A DNA stretch of 64,000 nucleotides from NCBI GenBank assembly GCA_964429915.1, contig CAYSDZ010000012.1, positions 27,076-91,075 on the forward strand, read 5' to 3'. This stretch comes from Alteromonas_F sp964429915 (GTDB taxonomy: Bacteria > Pseudomonadota > Gammaproteobacteria > Enterobacterales > Alteromonadaceae). The notes under the pieces were generated by a model, which saw only the letters and a program-made list of their open reading frames with translations, did no database searches and was not told the DNA's origin. Numbering within the stretch: the first letter of the stretch is position 1; every line of letters starts with the position of its first letter. The position numbers and the translations under genes are program-made. Below are positions 44,798 through 53,756 of this stretch, in pieces.

Positions 44798-45763
44798 TTA
44801 GTATTTTACTAGCGCTGAGGCCCAAGCAAAACCGCCTCCGAACGCTTCTAATAATAGGTTTTGACCCCGTTTAATTCTGCCGTCTCGAATGGCGGCATCA
44901 AGTGCTGTTGGCACTGTGGCAGCGGATGTGTTGCCATATTTTTCGAGTGTCATCACGACCTGATCAAGCGACATATTTAACTTTTTAGCGGTGGCTTTAA
45001 TTATTCTGAAGTTTGCCTGATGAGGAACGAGCCAATCGAGTTCAGACTTGTCCATGTTATTCGCGTTGAGTGTTTGTTCAACCACTTCACTTAATTTGGT
45101 TACTGCCACTTTGAACACTTCGTTGCCCTTCATGACTCCCCAATTCTCATGAATAGAAGCGGTCTCACCTCGTGTAGGATTACCGACATGAAGCAAATCG
45201 CCATATGAACCCGCGGCATGGATGTGGGTGGAAAGAATTCCCGGAGCATCACTGGCTTCAATAATAGTTGCACCTGCCGCATCACCAAACAAGATGACCA
45301 TAGATCGATCAGTCGGATCGATTAATCGACTGAGGCAATCTGTTCCAACCACCAAAATACGCTTTGCCATGCCACTTTTAATATACTGATCTGCTACGCT
45401 TAGTGCATAGCAATAGCCGGCACATGCCGCAGCAACATCGAACGCTGGGATGCCGTCTATTTGCAGGATCCTTTGAATTTCGCAGGCTGTACTAGGTAAC
45501 GCGTAACGACCGCTAGTGGTAGCGCAGACGATCATGTCTATACTTTTGGGGTCTATATCGGCTGCCTCAATCGCTTTTTTGGAAGCCTCTGCACCCATTG
45601 TCGCGGCGGTTTCGTGACGACCTATGATGCGCCTTTCCTTTATTCCAGTGCGGTCTGTAATCCACTCGTCACTGGTATCTACCATATTTTCTAAATCTGC
45701 GTTGGTTCGCACTTCTTCGGGAAAGTAACTTCCTGTGCCAATAAATCTGGAATAAATGTTCAA
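44798..45763 (-). CDS. fabH: Beta-ketoacyl-ACP synthase III
   Basis: Starts fatty-acid synthesis by condensing acetyl-CoA with malonyl-ACP. 321 residues (E. coli 317). The triad is Cys in DVAAACAGYCYAL, His in LVPHQANFRII and Asn in YGNTSAATVPTAL. It overlaps plsX by 4 bases. Confidence 0.96.
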   Translation of the reverse strand: MNIYSRFIGTGSYFPEEVRTNADLENMVDTSDEWITDRTGIKERRIIGRHETAATMGAEASKKAIEAADIDPKSIDMIVCATTSGRYALPSTACEIQRILQIDGIPAFDVAAACAGYCYALSVADQYIKSGMAKRILVVGTDCLSRLIDPTDRSMVILFGDAAGATIIEASDAPGILSTHIHAAGSYGDLLHVGNPTRGETASIHENWGVMKGNEVFKVAVTKLSEVVEQTLNANNMDKSELDWLVPHQANFRIIKATAKKLNMSLDQVVMTLEKYGNTSAATVPTALDAAIRDGRIKRGQNLLLEAFGGGFAWASALVKY

Positions 45764-46797
45764 AATTGCTCCAACATCACGGTTTCTATTGACGCTTTTA
45801 TTTTGTTTGGAACGTCAGCTTTCGCTTCTTTTATCGCCCTTTCAATGGCGTAATAAAAAGCGTCAGACGATGCATTACCGTGACTCTTAATTACTGTTCC
45901 ACGCAATCCTATCAAACTCGCGCCATTATACTGGTCGGGGTTCACCCGATTATAAAGTTTCTTTAGCACGGGTAGTGACATTTTTACTAAAAATCGCGTA
46001 AATAAATCTTGTTTTGCATAGTGTTTTACTTCATTAAATATGAACTTCGCTAGACCCTCAGTAGACTTAATCGCGATATTCCCAGTAAAGCCATCAGTAA
46101 CGACGACATCAGCTAAGTCGTTAAACAGCCCATCACCTTCTATATACCCTCGGTAATTAATCGACTTAGCTTGTTTAAACATCTGATCAGCCAACTTGAC
46201 CTGTGTATTGCCTTTAATATCTTCTTCACCCACATTTAATAAAGCGACACGAGGTTGATCGATTTGGGCAACTTGCGAAGCTAACACCGCTCCCATTACT
46301 CCATACTGAAATAAAATTTCTGCTGTACAGTTAACGTTTGCCCCTAGATCTAGCAAAAAGACACGTTTATTTGCCGATGAAGGTAGAGCAGATACTAATG
46401 CTGGGCGGTCAATACCTTCGTGCGTTTTTATTAGATAGTAAGCGAGCGCAAATAGCGCACCCGTGTTGCCAGCAGAAACACACGCTGCTGATTCACCAGA
46501 CGCAACCGATTCCAACATAAGGCGCATAGAAGACTGCTTTTTGTTTCTCAAAATCGAAGCCGGCTTGTCGCCCATCTCAACATTGTCCGAACAATGCAAA
46601 ATGCTAAATGATGTGCTGACATCGTCGTTGGCTTGGTGCTGATATTTTTCTAAGGCGGCTTTGATTAACGCTTGGTCGCCATACAGCTTGAAATGAATGT
46701 TTTTGTGAACGTGTGCCGCTTTGATAGCCGCAGGAATAGAAGATGAGGGGCCATGATCGCCCCCCATTACGTCTAACGCGATGGTTAGAAATGACAA
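45760..46797 (-). CDS. plsX: Phosphate acyltransferase PlsX
   Basis: 345 residues. It makes acyl-phosphate from acyl-ACP for phospholipid synthesis. Typical stretches are ALDVMGGDHGPSSSIPAA, CVSAGNTGALFALAYY, LDLGANVNC and VVTDGFTGNIAIKSTEG. It follows rpmF after 18 bases and overlaps fabH, the standard rpmF-plsX-fabH order. Confidence 0.96.
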   Translation of the reverse strand: MSFLTIALDVMGGDHGPSSSIPAAIKAAHVHKNIHFKLYGDQALIKAALEKYQHQANDDVSTSFSILHCSDNVEMGDKPASILRNKKQSSMRLMLESVASGESAACVSAGNTGALFALAYYLIKTHEGIDRPALVSALPSSANKRVFLLDLGANVNCTAEILFQYGVMGAVLASQVAQIDQPRVALLNVGEEDIKGNTQVKLADQMFKQAKSINYRGYIEGDGLFNDLADVVVTDGFTGNIAIKSTEGLAKFIFNEVKHYAKQDLFTRFLVKMSLPVLKKLYNRVNPDQYNGASLIGLRGTVIKSHGNASSDAFYYAIERAIKEAKADVPNKIKASIETVMLEQF

Positions 46798-46815
46798 AAT
46801 AGTATCGCTAGCTAA

Positions 46816-46986
46816 TTAAGCGTTGATAACCTTTTTGCCACGGTAGTAACCATCTGCCGTCACGTGATGGCGACGATGAGTTTCACCTGATGTCGCGTCA
46901 ACAGAAAGGGTTGCTCCTGTTAATGCATCATGTGCTCTTCGTGTACCGCGCTTTGCACGTGTTTTACGATTTTGTTGTACTGCCAT
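46816..46986 (-). CDS. rpmF: Ribosomal protein bL32
   Basis: 56 residues. It starts MAVQQNRKTRAKRGTRRAHD and ends GYYRGKKVINA, clearly L32 of the large ribosomal subunit. The ATG is at 46986, 9 bases after yceD, and plsX follows, which confirms the identity. The zinc-binding cysteines of some L32 proteins are absent, as in E. coli. Confidence 0.95.
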   Translation of the reverse strand: MAVQQNRKTRAKRGTRRAHDALTGATLSVDATSGETHRRHHVTADGYYRGKKVINA

Positions 46987-46995
46987 AACTCACTC

Positions 46996-47517
46996 CTAAT
47001 CTCGCTTAAGTTCTTTCAACACCGCGAACGGGTTGGGTCGCTCATTTTCCGGTTTTAATTTACCAAATTGCATATCTTCATCTGTAACACGACTGTCCGC
47101 TTCAGGATGGCGTGGCACTAGAGGCAAAGATACTATCAATTCGTCTTCAAACAACTGAAGCAAATTAACCATTCCGTGCTCATCTACTTCAACAGGATCA
47201 TAAGCTGTTGGTAATGAATCGTAATCTTCGTCCCCCTGCACGGGGCTGAAACAAAACTCAACATTGAGTTTATGATTAAAAATTTCATTACTCCGTTGGC
47301 ATATCAGTGAAACTGTCACATCCAATTTCCCGTGAAATACAGTAAGACCTTGTTCGTCTTTTATAAACTGTACGTCCACGCTAACATCGTCGTCACTGCT
47401 AACGACTAATTGTTGTAATCGTTCCATATTTCTAGCGGCTATTACTCCAACATAGTCAGAGCGTTTTACAGCGCTTTTAACAGGATCGATTTGAAGGGGC
47501 AGTTTCACTTTCTGCAT
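46996..47517 (-). CDS. yceD: YceD family protein (DUF177)
   Basis: About 173 residues. It begins MQKVKLPLQIDPVKSAVKRS, which matches E. coli YceD well, so the ATG at 47517 is preferred over a longer frame reaching into yceF. DUF177 proteins accompany rpmF and have been linked to 23S rRNA handling in plants and bacteria; the biochemical role is not settled. It is acidic, includes CQRSNEIF and ends VLKELKRD. It is divergent from yceF, with about 60 bases between. Confidence 0.9.
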   Translation of the reverse strand: MQKVKLPLQIDPVKSAVKRSDYVGVIAARNMERLQQLVVSSDDDVSVDVQFIKDEQGLTVFHGKLDVTVSLICQRSNEIFNHKLNVEFCFSPVQGDEDYDSLPTAYDPVEVDEHGMVNLLQLFEDELIVSLPLVPRHPEADSRVTDEDMQFGKLKPENERPNPFAVLKELKRD

Positions 47518-47579
47518 AACGCGCGCATAATATATGTCCATTACTTCAGTGTCAAAGAATATCCATAAAAAGGAATCAC

Positions 47580-48188
47580 ATGCGGTCACTTATTCTTGCT
47601 TCTAGCTCACCCTATCGACAAAAACGATTAACCGATGCAGGCATCGCTTTTTCGTCTATTTCTCCAGACATTGATGAGTCTGCAATGGAAAACGAACACG
47701 CAGAGGCGCTTAGCTTGCGTTTAGCGACACAAAAAGCGGAGAAAGTGGCAAGCAAGTATCAGTCAGGTCTTGTTGTCGGTTCAGACCAAGTTGCCAGTGT
47801 ACTACTAACAAGCGGTGATAAACGCCTAGAGAAGCCACATACTTTCCACAAAGCCAAACAACAACTACTTGCTTGCTCAGGGAAACGCGTTATTTTTTAT
47901 ACAGCATTATGTGTCATTGATATTGCTGCGAAAAAACAAAGCGCTTTTGTAGAGCGTGTTGACGTGCAATTTAAGACACTGAGCGAGTCACAAATCGACA
48001 CTTACCTTCACATCGACCAGCCGCTTGATTGCGCTGGAAGTTTTAAAATGGAAAAAGCCGGTATATTTTTATTTGAGTCGATTCGAAGCAACGATCCAAA
48101 TGCCTTAATCGGAATTCCTATGATTGCCCTAGCAAAAAGCCTTGCCGAGCTGGGTCATGATATTTTCGATTTTAGTTTTGTGACGTAA
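47580..48188 (+). CDS. yceF: Maf-family nucleotide pyrophosphatase (m7GTP-type)
   Basis: 202 residues with the Maf fold: LILASSSPYRQKRLTDAG at the N-terminus, GLVVGSDQVASV with the catalytic aspartate and DCAGSFKMEKAGIFLF. E. coli YceF hydrolyses m7GTP, and the position next to yceD-rpmF and near rluC gives the YceF branch. Its 3' end overlaps the convergent HAD phosphatase gene by 17 bases. Confidence 0.92.
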   Translation: MRSLILASSSPYRQKRLTDAGIAFSSISPDIDESAMENEHAEALSLRLATQKAEKVASKYQSGLVVGSDQVASVLLTSGDKRLEKPHTFHKAKQQLLACSGKRVIFYTALCVIDIAAKKQSAFVERVDVQFKTLSESQIDTYLHIDQPLDCAGSFKMEKAGIFLFESIRSNDPNALIGIPMIALAKSLAELGHDIFDFSFVT

Positions 48189-48849
48189 TCCTATCACATA
48201 CAAGGTCTTCTAGCTCAGCAATAGAATTGACGATGCACTGTGGTGACTGCTCCTGTAATTGTTCTTTGCTGTGAACACCATAACTTACCGCAATGGCTGG
48301 CATGGCTAACTGCTTAGCCATTTGCATATCGTACGTGGTATCGCCCACCATAATAGTTTCGCTAGCATCAGCCCCTAATTCATCAAGAAGTTGCTCGAGC
48401 ATATCAGAAGAAGGTTTAGATTGGGCTTCATCAGCAGTGCGAGATGCGACAAAATATGATTTTGTGCCCGTTTGCTCCCATGCTCTTTCTAAGCCACGCC
48501 GCGCTTTGCCAGTAGCAACCGCCATTTGAACCCCTAAACTTTGTAAGCGATTTAGCAATTCAGGCACACCCTTAAACAAAGGGCATGGCGTTTGATCTTG
48601 CGCAAAATAGATGCTTTTGTACGCGTCTCGCAATTTCTCAGCTAACGCTTCATCTTGTTTTGAATCTGACAAAGCAAAAAGCTGCTTAATAGCAGGCAGC
48701 AAGCTTATTCCGATAATTTGCTTTACATCTTCGTCTTTGGGTACTGCTATGTCACAAGCTTTTGCTGCCATTTGCATACAACTCACAATTTTAGCTTGGG
48801 AGTCCATCAAGGTACCATCCCAATCAAAGATAACTAATTTAACTGACAC
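48172..48849 (-). CDS. HAD-superfamily phosphatase (Gph-like)
   Basis: 225 residues. The nucleophile motif is FDWDGTLMDSQ, motif II/III ATGKARRGLERA, and motif IV MVGDTTYDMQMA. It is of the phosphoglycolate/pyrophosphate phosphatase type, but the substrate is not clear. It follows rluC by 1 base and overlaps yceF tail to tail by 17 bases. Confidence 0.9.
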   Translation of the reverse strand: MSVKLVIFDWDGTLMDSQAKIVSCMQMAAKACDIAVPKDEDVKQIIGISLLPAIKQLFALSDSKQDEALAEKLRDAYKSIYFAQDQTPCPLFKGVPELLNRLQSLGVQMAVATGKARRGLERAWEQTGTKSYFVASRTADEAQSKPSSDMLEQLLDELGADASETIMVGDTTYDMQMAKQLAMPAIAVSYGVHSKEQLQEQSPQCIVNSIAELEDLVCDRITSQN

Positions 48850-48850
48850 T

Positions 48851-49801
48851 TTAGGTTTCCAAATTTTTTAACAGGTGATTTAATTCGTCGTGAAGGGGGG
48901 CTTCAATCTTACACACCTTTTCGGTGAGAGGATGAAAAAATTGAATCGCGCTTGCGTGTAAAAACAAACGGTGTAACCCAAGTTGGCGAAAAAAAGCATT
49001 GTCATCAGGAGCAGTATACTTTTCGTCACCGGCAATACTGTGTCCAGCATGTAAGCAGTGTACTCTAATTTGATGCGTTCTGCCGGTAATGGGCTTCGCT
49101 TCTATTAATGTCGCACGTTGATAAGACTTTAGTATACGCGTGTGTGTTTCTGATGGTTTACCATCTGCATGCACACTCACCATGCGCTCTCCAGATTGAA
49201 GCGTATTCTTCTTTAAAGGAGCTTTCACTTTAAATCGATTATTTGGCCATGTCCCTACCACCAACGCGCAATACACCTTGTTCATTTTATTCTGTCTGAG
49301 TTGTTCGTGTAAATGACGCAACGCTGACCTTTTCTTAGCCACTAGCAAGCAACCTGAGGTATCTCTGTCGAGGCGATGTACCAACTCTAAAAATGGCGCA
49401 TTAGGTCGTAAAGAGCGCAGCCCTTCAATTAAACCAAAATTCAAGCCGCTTCCACCATGAACGGCAAGACCACTGGGTTTATTCACGACTAAAACTCGAT
49501 CATCTTCGTAAAGGATACAGTGTTCTAGTTGACTCACTTGATTTAACTTTGCGCTGGGAAGTACATTGTCACTATGAGTGACTTGCACGGGTGGAATGCG
49601 AACAATGTCTCCCTTTTCCAACTTATATTCGGGTTTAATTCTTTTTTTATTTACTCTCACTTCGCCCTTTCGAACGATTCGATAAATCAGGCTTTTTGGA
49701 ACACCTTTAAGCTGTGTACGAAGAAAATTGTCGATACGCTGTTGCTCGTTAGCCTCGGTAATCGTGACAAACTCAACAGATTTTTGAATTATTTCAGTCA
49801 T
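48851..49801 (-). CDS. rluC: 23S rRNA pseudouridine synthase C
   Basis: 316 residues (E. coli RluC 319). An S4 RNA-binding domain is at about 15-75 (RIDNFLRTQLKGVPKSLIYR) and the catalytic aspartate in LVHRLDRDTSGCLLVAKK. It modifies U955, U2504 and U2580 of 23S rRNA in E. coli. It is divergent from rne, as in enterics. Confidence 0.95.
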   Translation of the reverse strand: MTEIIQKSVEFVTITEANEQQRIDNFLRTQLKGVPKSLIYRIVRKGEVRVNKKRIKPEYKLEKGDIVRIPPVQVTHSDNVLPSAKLNQVSQLEHCILYEDDRVLVVNKPSGLAVHGGSGLNFGLIEGLRSLRPNAPFLELVHRLDRDTSGCLLVAKKRSALRHLHEQLRQNKMNKVYCALVVGTWPNNRFKVKAPLKKNTLQSGERMVSVHADGKPSETHTRILKSYQRATLIEAKPITGRTHQIRVHCLHAGHSIAGDEKYTAPDDNAFFRQLGLHRLFLHASAIQFFHPLTEKVCKIEAPLHDELNHLLKNLET

Positions 49802-49837
49802 CAGCGTATGTTACTCTTTTTTTAACGCTCGCGCGAC

Positions 49838-49867
49838 TTGTCATTACTATAAGATTAATGAGATACT
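49838..49867 (+). promoter_or_regulatory. Possible sigma70 promoter for rne
   Basis: TTGTCA and GATACT are separated by 18 bases, 5 of 6 and 4 of 6 consensus positions. It would give a leader of about 430 bases. Confidence 0.35.
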
Positions 49868-49972
49868 TGCAAAGTTTTAACAAGAGGCTACCTTATTAAA
49901 GGCTGCATATTCAGCCGAACATATACGTAGGTAAGCGACTCGTTGAAGCGGTTGAAAGCGCATAACGCTAAT

Positions 49973-50036
49973 TCAAATAACAAGATAAACACAATAAGCT
50001 AAACATTAAGCACTAATGAATTACCTTGTTATTTGA
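49973..50036 (+). repeat. 12-bp perfect inverted repeat in the rne leader
   Basis: TCAAATAACAAG (49973-49984) and CTTGTTATTTGA (50025-50036) are exact complements 40 bases apart. In the transcript they would form a long closing stem, a possible element of RNase E autoregulation. Confidence 0.6.
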
Positions 50037-50304
50037 CGATGATTTTTTTACAAGAGACTTCAATCGCAAGCACTACAGAATTAATTTGACTCAGATAGTT
50101 AGAAGAACTGTCTGAAAAAGTAAGCATAAATACGCAAGGCCACCGTTCCTGACATCACAGCAAGTGGTAATACGGTAACAATTTACCCACATACAGTCGA
50201 GACGATTGCATGTCATTCCCTTTTCGCGGAAAAGCGAATAGGCTTTAAGGTCAATTTAGTTTTGTATCTTAGCGGCTGTCTCATTTACAGAGCTAGATAT
50301 TATA

Positions 50305-53124
50305 ATGAAAAGAATGTTAATTAACGCAACTCAACAAGAAGAGTTGCGGGTTGCCTTGGTAGACGGGCAACGTTTATATGATCTCGATATAGAAAGTCCT
50401 GGACACGAGCAAAAAAAGGCAAATATTTATAAAGGCACCATTACTCGAGTTGAACCGAGTCTCGAAGCCGCGTTTGTAGATTACGGTGCAGAAAGGCATG
50501 GTTTCCTCCCCCTCAAAGAAATAGCAAAAACCTACTTCCCAGATGGATATCGATTTGAAGGGCGCCCTAACATTAAGGACGTAGTCAAAGAAGGTCAGGA
50601 AGTTATTGTTCAAATAGACAAGGAAGAGCGTGGCCAAAAAGGTGCCGCACTCACAACGTTCTTGTCTCTCGCAGGCAGTTATTTAGTATTAATGCCAAAC
50701 AATCCTCGCGCAGGAGGCATATCTCGGCGCATAGAGGGCGACGAGCGCACTGATCTGAAACAAGCATTGAATAGACTCGATTTGCCCGATGGGATGGGAC
50801 TAATTGTACGCACTGCTGGAGTCGGTAAGTCTTACGAAGAATTGGCGCACGATCTCAGTGTACTGGTTCATCATTGGGAAGCGATATCAAACGTCGCAGC
50901 AGATCGCCCTGCTCCTTTCCTTATTCACCAAGAAAGTAACGTGATTGTTAGAGCAATTAGAGATTATCTTCGTCGCGATATTGGTGAAATTTTAATTGAT
51001 AAAACCAAGGTTTATGAAAAAGCCATTCAACACATCGAGTTAGTTCGTCCCGATTTTGCTAATCGAGTAAAACTGTATCGAGGCGAGGTGCCTTTGTTCA
51101 GTCATTACCAGATTGAAAGCCAAATTGAATCTGCTTTCCAACGAGAAGTGCGCCTGCCCTCTGGTGGCTCTATTGTTATTGACCCAACCGAAGCATTGAC
51201 GTCTATCGATATCAACTCTGCACGAGCGACAAAAGGCGGCGATATAGAGGAAACGGCGCTGAATACCAATTTAGAAGCAGCTGACGAAATTGCCCGACAG
51301 CTACGCTTGCGCGATTTAGGTGGTTTAGTCGTCATTGATTTTATTGATATGACACCAGTTAGGCACCAAAGAGAAGTAGAAAACCGAATAAAAGAAGCCG
51401 TCCAAGCGGATCGAGCGCGCGTACAACTCGGGCGTATTTCCCGCTTTGGATTACTTGAAATGTCGCGGCAACGCCTACGTCCTAGCTTGGGGGAATCAGC
51501 CCATATTGTCTGTCCACGCTGTTTAGGCCACGGTACTATCCGGGGCAATGAATCGCTAGCGCTGTCAATTTTGCGTATTCTCGAAGAAGAAAGCATCAAA
51601 GACAATACGGGACAAATTGAAGCACAATTACCTGTCCCGGTTGCCACTTACTTGCTCAATGAAAAACGCAAAGCACTTCAAGGTTTGGAGCAACGGCATA
51701 ATGTTGATATTCTTATTTTGCCTAATCCCAATTTTGACACACCGAAATACGAGATCACTCGACGCCGCCAAGAGGAAAAAGTCAACGAGCCTAGCTATCA
51801 TGCTCAACTGACTCAGGTTTCAGAGGAAGTAACATCTCAGAGTGAAGTTACCGTAACGCGCTCAGAAGAGCCTGCTTTACAAGGTATGGCTCCGCCGCCA
51901 GCACCTGCGCCCTCCGCACCCAAATCTCCTGAAAAAGCTGCGGCTAACGAAGGATTGATCAGTAAAGTTGTAAAATGGCTTGGTGATCTGTTTACGAGTG
52001 AAGAACCCAAGCAAGTTACTCCAGTCAAACAGAATAACAATAGAAATAAAGGCAACTATAGAAACAATCGGAATCAAGACAGACGGAGAAATAACCAAAA
52101 CAAACAACGCCGTCATAGTGGCACAAATAATAGCGGAGCAAATAGCAGCACTGCAAATAACAACAGTTCAGAGACACGTCAACGCAGAAACAGAAAAGAT
52201 GAAAAACCCGTTGAGACGAATCAGACTCAAGCGCCTCAGACACAGGAAAAAGCAACTAAGCCCCGTAAGGTACAAGAAAGGCGTCAGCGTCGAGCTAAAC
52301 GTCCGTCGGTAAGAATTGAGGCAAATGAAGCAATCGCTAATACGTCTGAGAGCTTAGAAACGCAAGCAAAACCGATGGTAGATCCTGAAGTGCTCATCAA
52401 TAAAGTGAGTGCTAAATCGAATGAAACTGTCGAAAGTACGACGGTAGTGGTGAATGATGATCAAAGCAGTATTCAAGGTGTTAACGAAGAGAAAAGTGTA
52501 AACACAAACCCTAGCGGTGATGTCAATACTCAATCAACTGAACAGGAATCAACTGAACAGGAATCGACTGAACAAGTTAATGAACGTTCAGACAATAGTT
52601 CATCTAAGAGTCGCAGCCGACGTAGCCCTCGTCATGCCAGAGCATCGGGTCAACGACGCAGCAAACGAAGTGATACCGAAGCCGTTGAGACTCAAACGGA
52701 TCCTGAACAGGCAGAATTCAACCTCAGTGCTCAGCAAACTGAGACTACAGTTGTTGAAGCGATGGAAACGGCAAAAACAGAAGAGACTCGAAATGAAGAG
52801 CCGGTCTCTGCGCCTGTCGCAGCGCCTAAAGAGGAAAAAATCGAGAAACAGCGCTATGTGCCTATCGACCGTTTTAGTCGCAGTGCCTCTCACGCTGCCA
52901 CACGTCCTGTAGAGCAAGAAGCTGATTTCAAAGACGTTGTTCTTACTGCAAAAGCCGATGCCGATAGGCCAAGTTTTGAACGAAGTGCAAAAATTGCTGG
53001 GCGCACCAATGCAACATCTGCAGCCTCATCTGATACTTGTAATCCAACCAAGGTTGACGAGAAAAGTAGTTCAGCGAATGAAAAAAGTCAGCAACCTATT
53101 CAGGAAGCCCTTTCTATAGACTAA
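50305..53124 (+). CDS. rne: Ribonuclease E
   Basis: 939 residues (E. coli 1061); endoribonuclease and scaffold of the RNA degradosome at the inner membrane. The catalytic half (1-530) has the S1 domain (IYKGTITRVEPSLEAAFVDY), the Mg-binding aspartates in ALTSIDINSARATKG and LGGLVVIDFIDM, and the zinc link CPRCLGHG. The C-terminal half is disordered, rich in Arg, Asn, Gln and Glu, with an amphipathic membrane segment likely at ISKVVKWLGDLFTS, Arg-rich RNA-binding patches and three 15-base repeats near 52531. It ends before an intrinsic terminator. Confidence 0.95.
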   Translation: MKRMLINATQQEELRVALVDGQRLYDLDIESPGHEQKKANIYKGTITRVEPSLEAAFVDYGAERHGFLPLKEIAKTYFPDGYRFEGRPNIKDVVKEGQEVIVQIDKEERGQKGAALTTFLSLAGSYLVLMPNNPRAGGISRRIEGDERTDLKQALNRLDLPDGMGLIVRTAGVGKSYEELAHDLSVLVHHWEAISNVAADRPAPFLIHQESNVIVRAIRDYLRRDIGEILIDKTKVYEKAIQHIELVRPDFANRVKLYRGEVPLFSHYQIESQIESAFQREVRLPSGGSIVIDPTEALTSIDINSARATKGGDIEETALNTNLEAADEIARQLRLRDLGGLVVIDFIDMTPVRHQREVENRIKEAVQADRARVQLGRISRFGLLEMSRQRLRPSLGESAHIVCPRCLGHGTIRGNESLALSILRILEEESIKDNTGQIEAQLPVPVATYLLNEKRKALQGLEQRHNVDILILPNPNFDTPKYEITRRRQEEKVNEPSYHAQLTQVSEEVTSQSEVTVTRSEEPALQGMAPPPAPAPSAPKSPEKAAANEGLISKVVKWLGDLFTSEEPKQVTPVKQNNNRNKGNYRNNRNQDRRRNNQNKQRRHSGTNNSGANSSTANNNSSETRQRRNRKDEKPVETNQTQAPQTQEKATKPRKVQERRQRRAKRPSVRIEANEAIANTSESLETQAKPMVDPEVLINKVSAKSNETVESTTVVVNDDQSSIQGVNEEKSVNTNPSGDVNTQSTEQESTEQESTEQVNERSDNSSSKSRSRRSPRHARASGQRRSKRSDTEAVETQTDPEQAEFNLSAQQTETTVVEAMETAKTEETRNEEPVSAPVAAPKEEKIEKQRYVPIDRFSRSASHAATRPVEQEADFKDVVLTAKADADRPSFERSAKIAGRTNATSAASSDTCNPTKVDEKSSSANEKSQQPIQEALSID
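52531..52575 (+). repeat. Three tandem 15-base repeats in the rne C-terminal region
   Basis: Three copies of a 15-base unit built on TCAACTGAACAG give the peptide QSTEQESTEQESTEQ. The copies differ by a few bases. The region lies in the disordered scaffold half, where repeat number can vary. Confidence 0.85.
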
Positions 53125-53134
53125 TAGCAGACAT

Positions 53135-53164
53135 AAAAAACGCGGTATTAACACCGCGTTTTTT
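53135..53164. terminator. Bidirectional intrinsic terminator between rne and yaiL-like gene
   Basis: Stem CGCGGT/ACCGCG with a 6-base loop is flanked by A-run on the left and T-run on the right, so it can end rne and the convergent gene. Confidence 0.9.
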
Positions 53165-53186
53165 ATTAACTTATAGGTTGGTATTT

Positions 53187-53735
53187 TTACCACATAAGAT
53201 CGTCAGGGATCTCATAATCAGCATACCAATCATCCTCTTCCGATTTTTCTTGATTCTCAGGGCGGTCATCAGCTCGATATACGATAAATGATTCATCTCG
53301 TTGTATAATTTTATCTGCGATAGGAACAGGGACTAAGGCGTAGTCGTCCATGTACTTAGCGACAGCTAAACGTGCATCAATCACTTGCTTGTGAAGTTTT
53401 TCAGTGACATACATCCGTTTTACAACATTGTTATCAGTGAAATTTAGTACTGTATCGCCTTTTTTTACGGGTTGTTTGTTGACGTCTATCAGCTGTTTAA
53501 TCTGTGCAATCAGCGCTTTTTTCTCTCGCTCTTGTTGCTGTTGCTGATTCAGCTGCTTATCTTTTTCCTGCTTTTCCAACATGACCTGTTGAGCCGCTAA
53601 CTGCGCCTCAGACACACTGCTTTCCGCTTTTTTATTTTGCTTTTGTCGTTTACGCTTGTCAGCTCTTGCCTGCTTAGCGGAGGATTTATCCGCTAAGCCT
53701 GCTTTTAGCAATTGATCTTGAAGTGAACCTTTCAT
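53187..53735 (-). CDS. yaiL: YaiL-like DUF2058 protein
   Basis: 182 residues. It begins MKGSLQDQLLKAGLADKSSA, has a basic coiled-coil region (about 20-95, rich in Lys, Gln and Glu) and a folded C-terminal part (GDTVLNFTDNNVVKRMYV) ending in an acidic stretch. This matches DUF2058 as in E. coli YaiL. The function is not known; nucleoprotein or ribosome association has been suggested for relatives. It follows topA by 21 bases. Confidence 0.85.
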   Translation of the reverse strand: MKGSLQDQLLKAGLADKSSAKQARADKRKRQKQNKKAESSVSEAQLAAQQVMLEKQEKDKQLNQQQQQEREKKALIAQIKQLIDVNKQPVKKGDTVLNFTDNNVVKRMYVTEKLHKQVIDARLAVAKYMDDYALVPVPIADKIIQRDESFIVYRADDRPENQEKSEEDDWYADYEIPDDLMW

Positions 53736-53756
53736 ACTTTTTATACTTTGCTTTCG

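Larger units (their letters stand above)
49802..50304 (+). promoter_or_regulatory. 500-base rluC-rne intergenic region, probable rne leader
   Basis: No gene seen. E. coli rne has a 361-base 5' leader that RNase E itself cleaves for autoregulation, and this gap could hold a similar leader. A possible promoter is TTGTCA (49838) with GATACT (49862), spacer 18. A 12-base perfect inverted repeat lies at 49973-49984 and 50025-50036. Near 50223-50238 is a short stem TTCGC/GCGAA. Confidence 0.5.
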
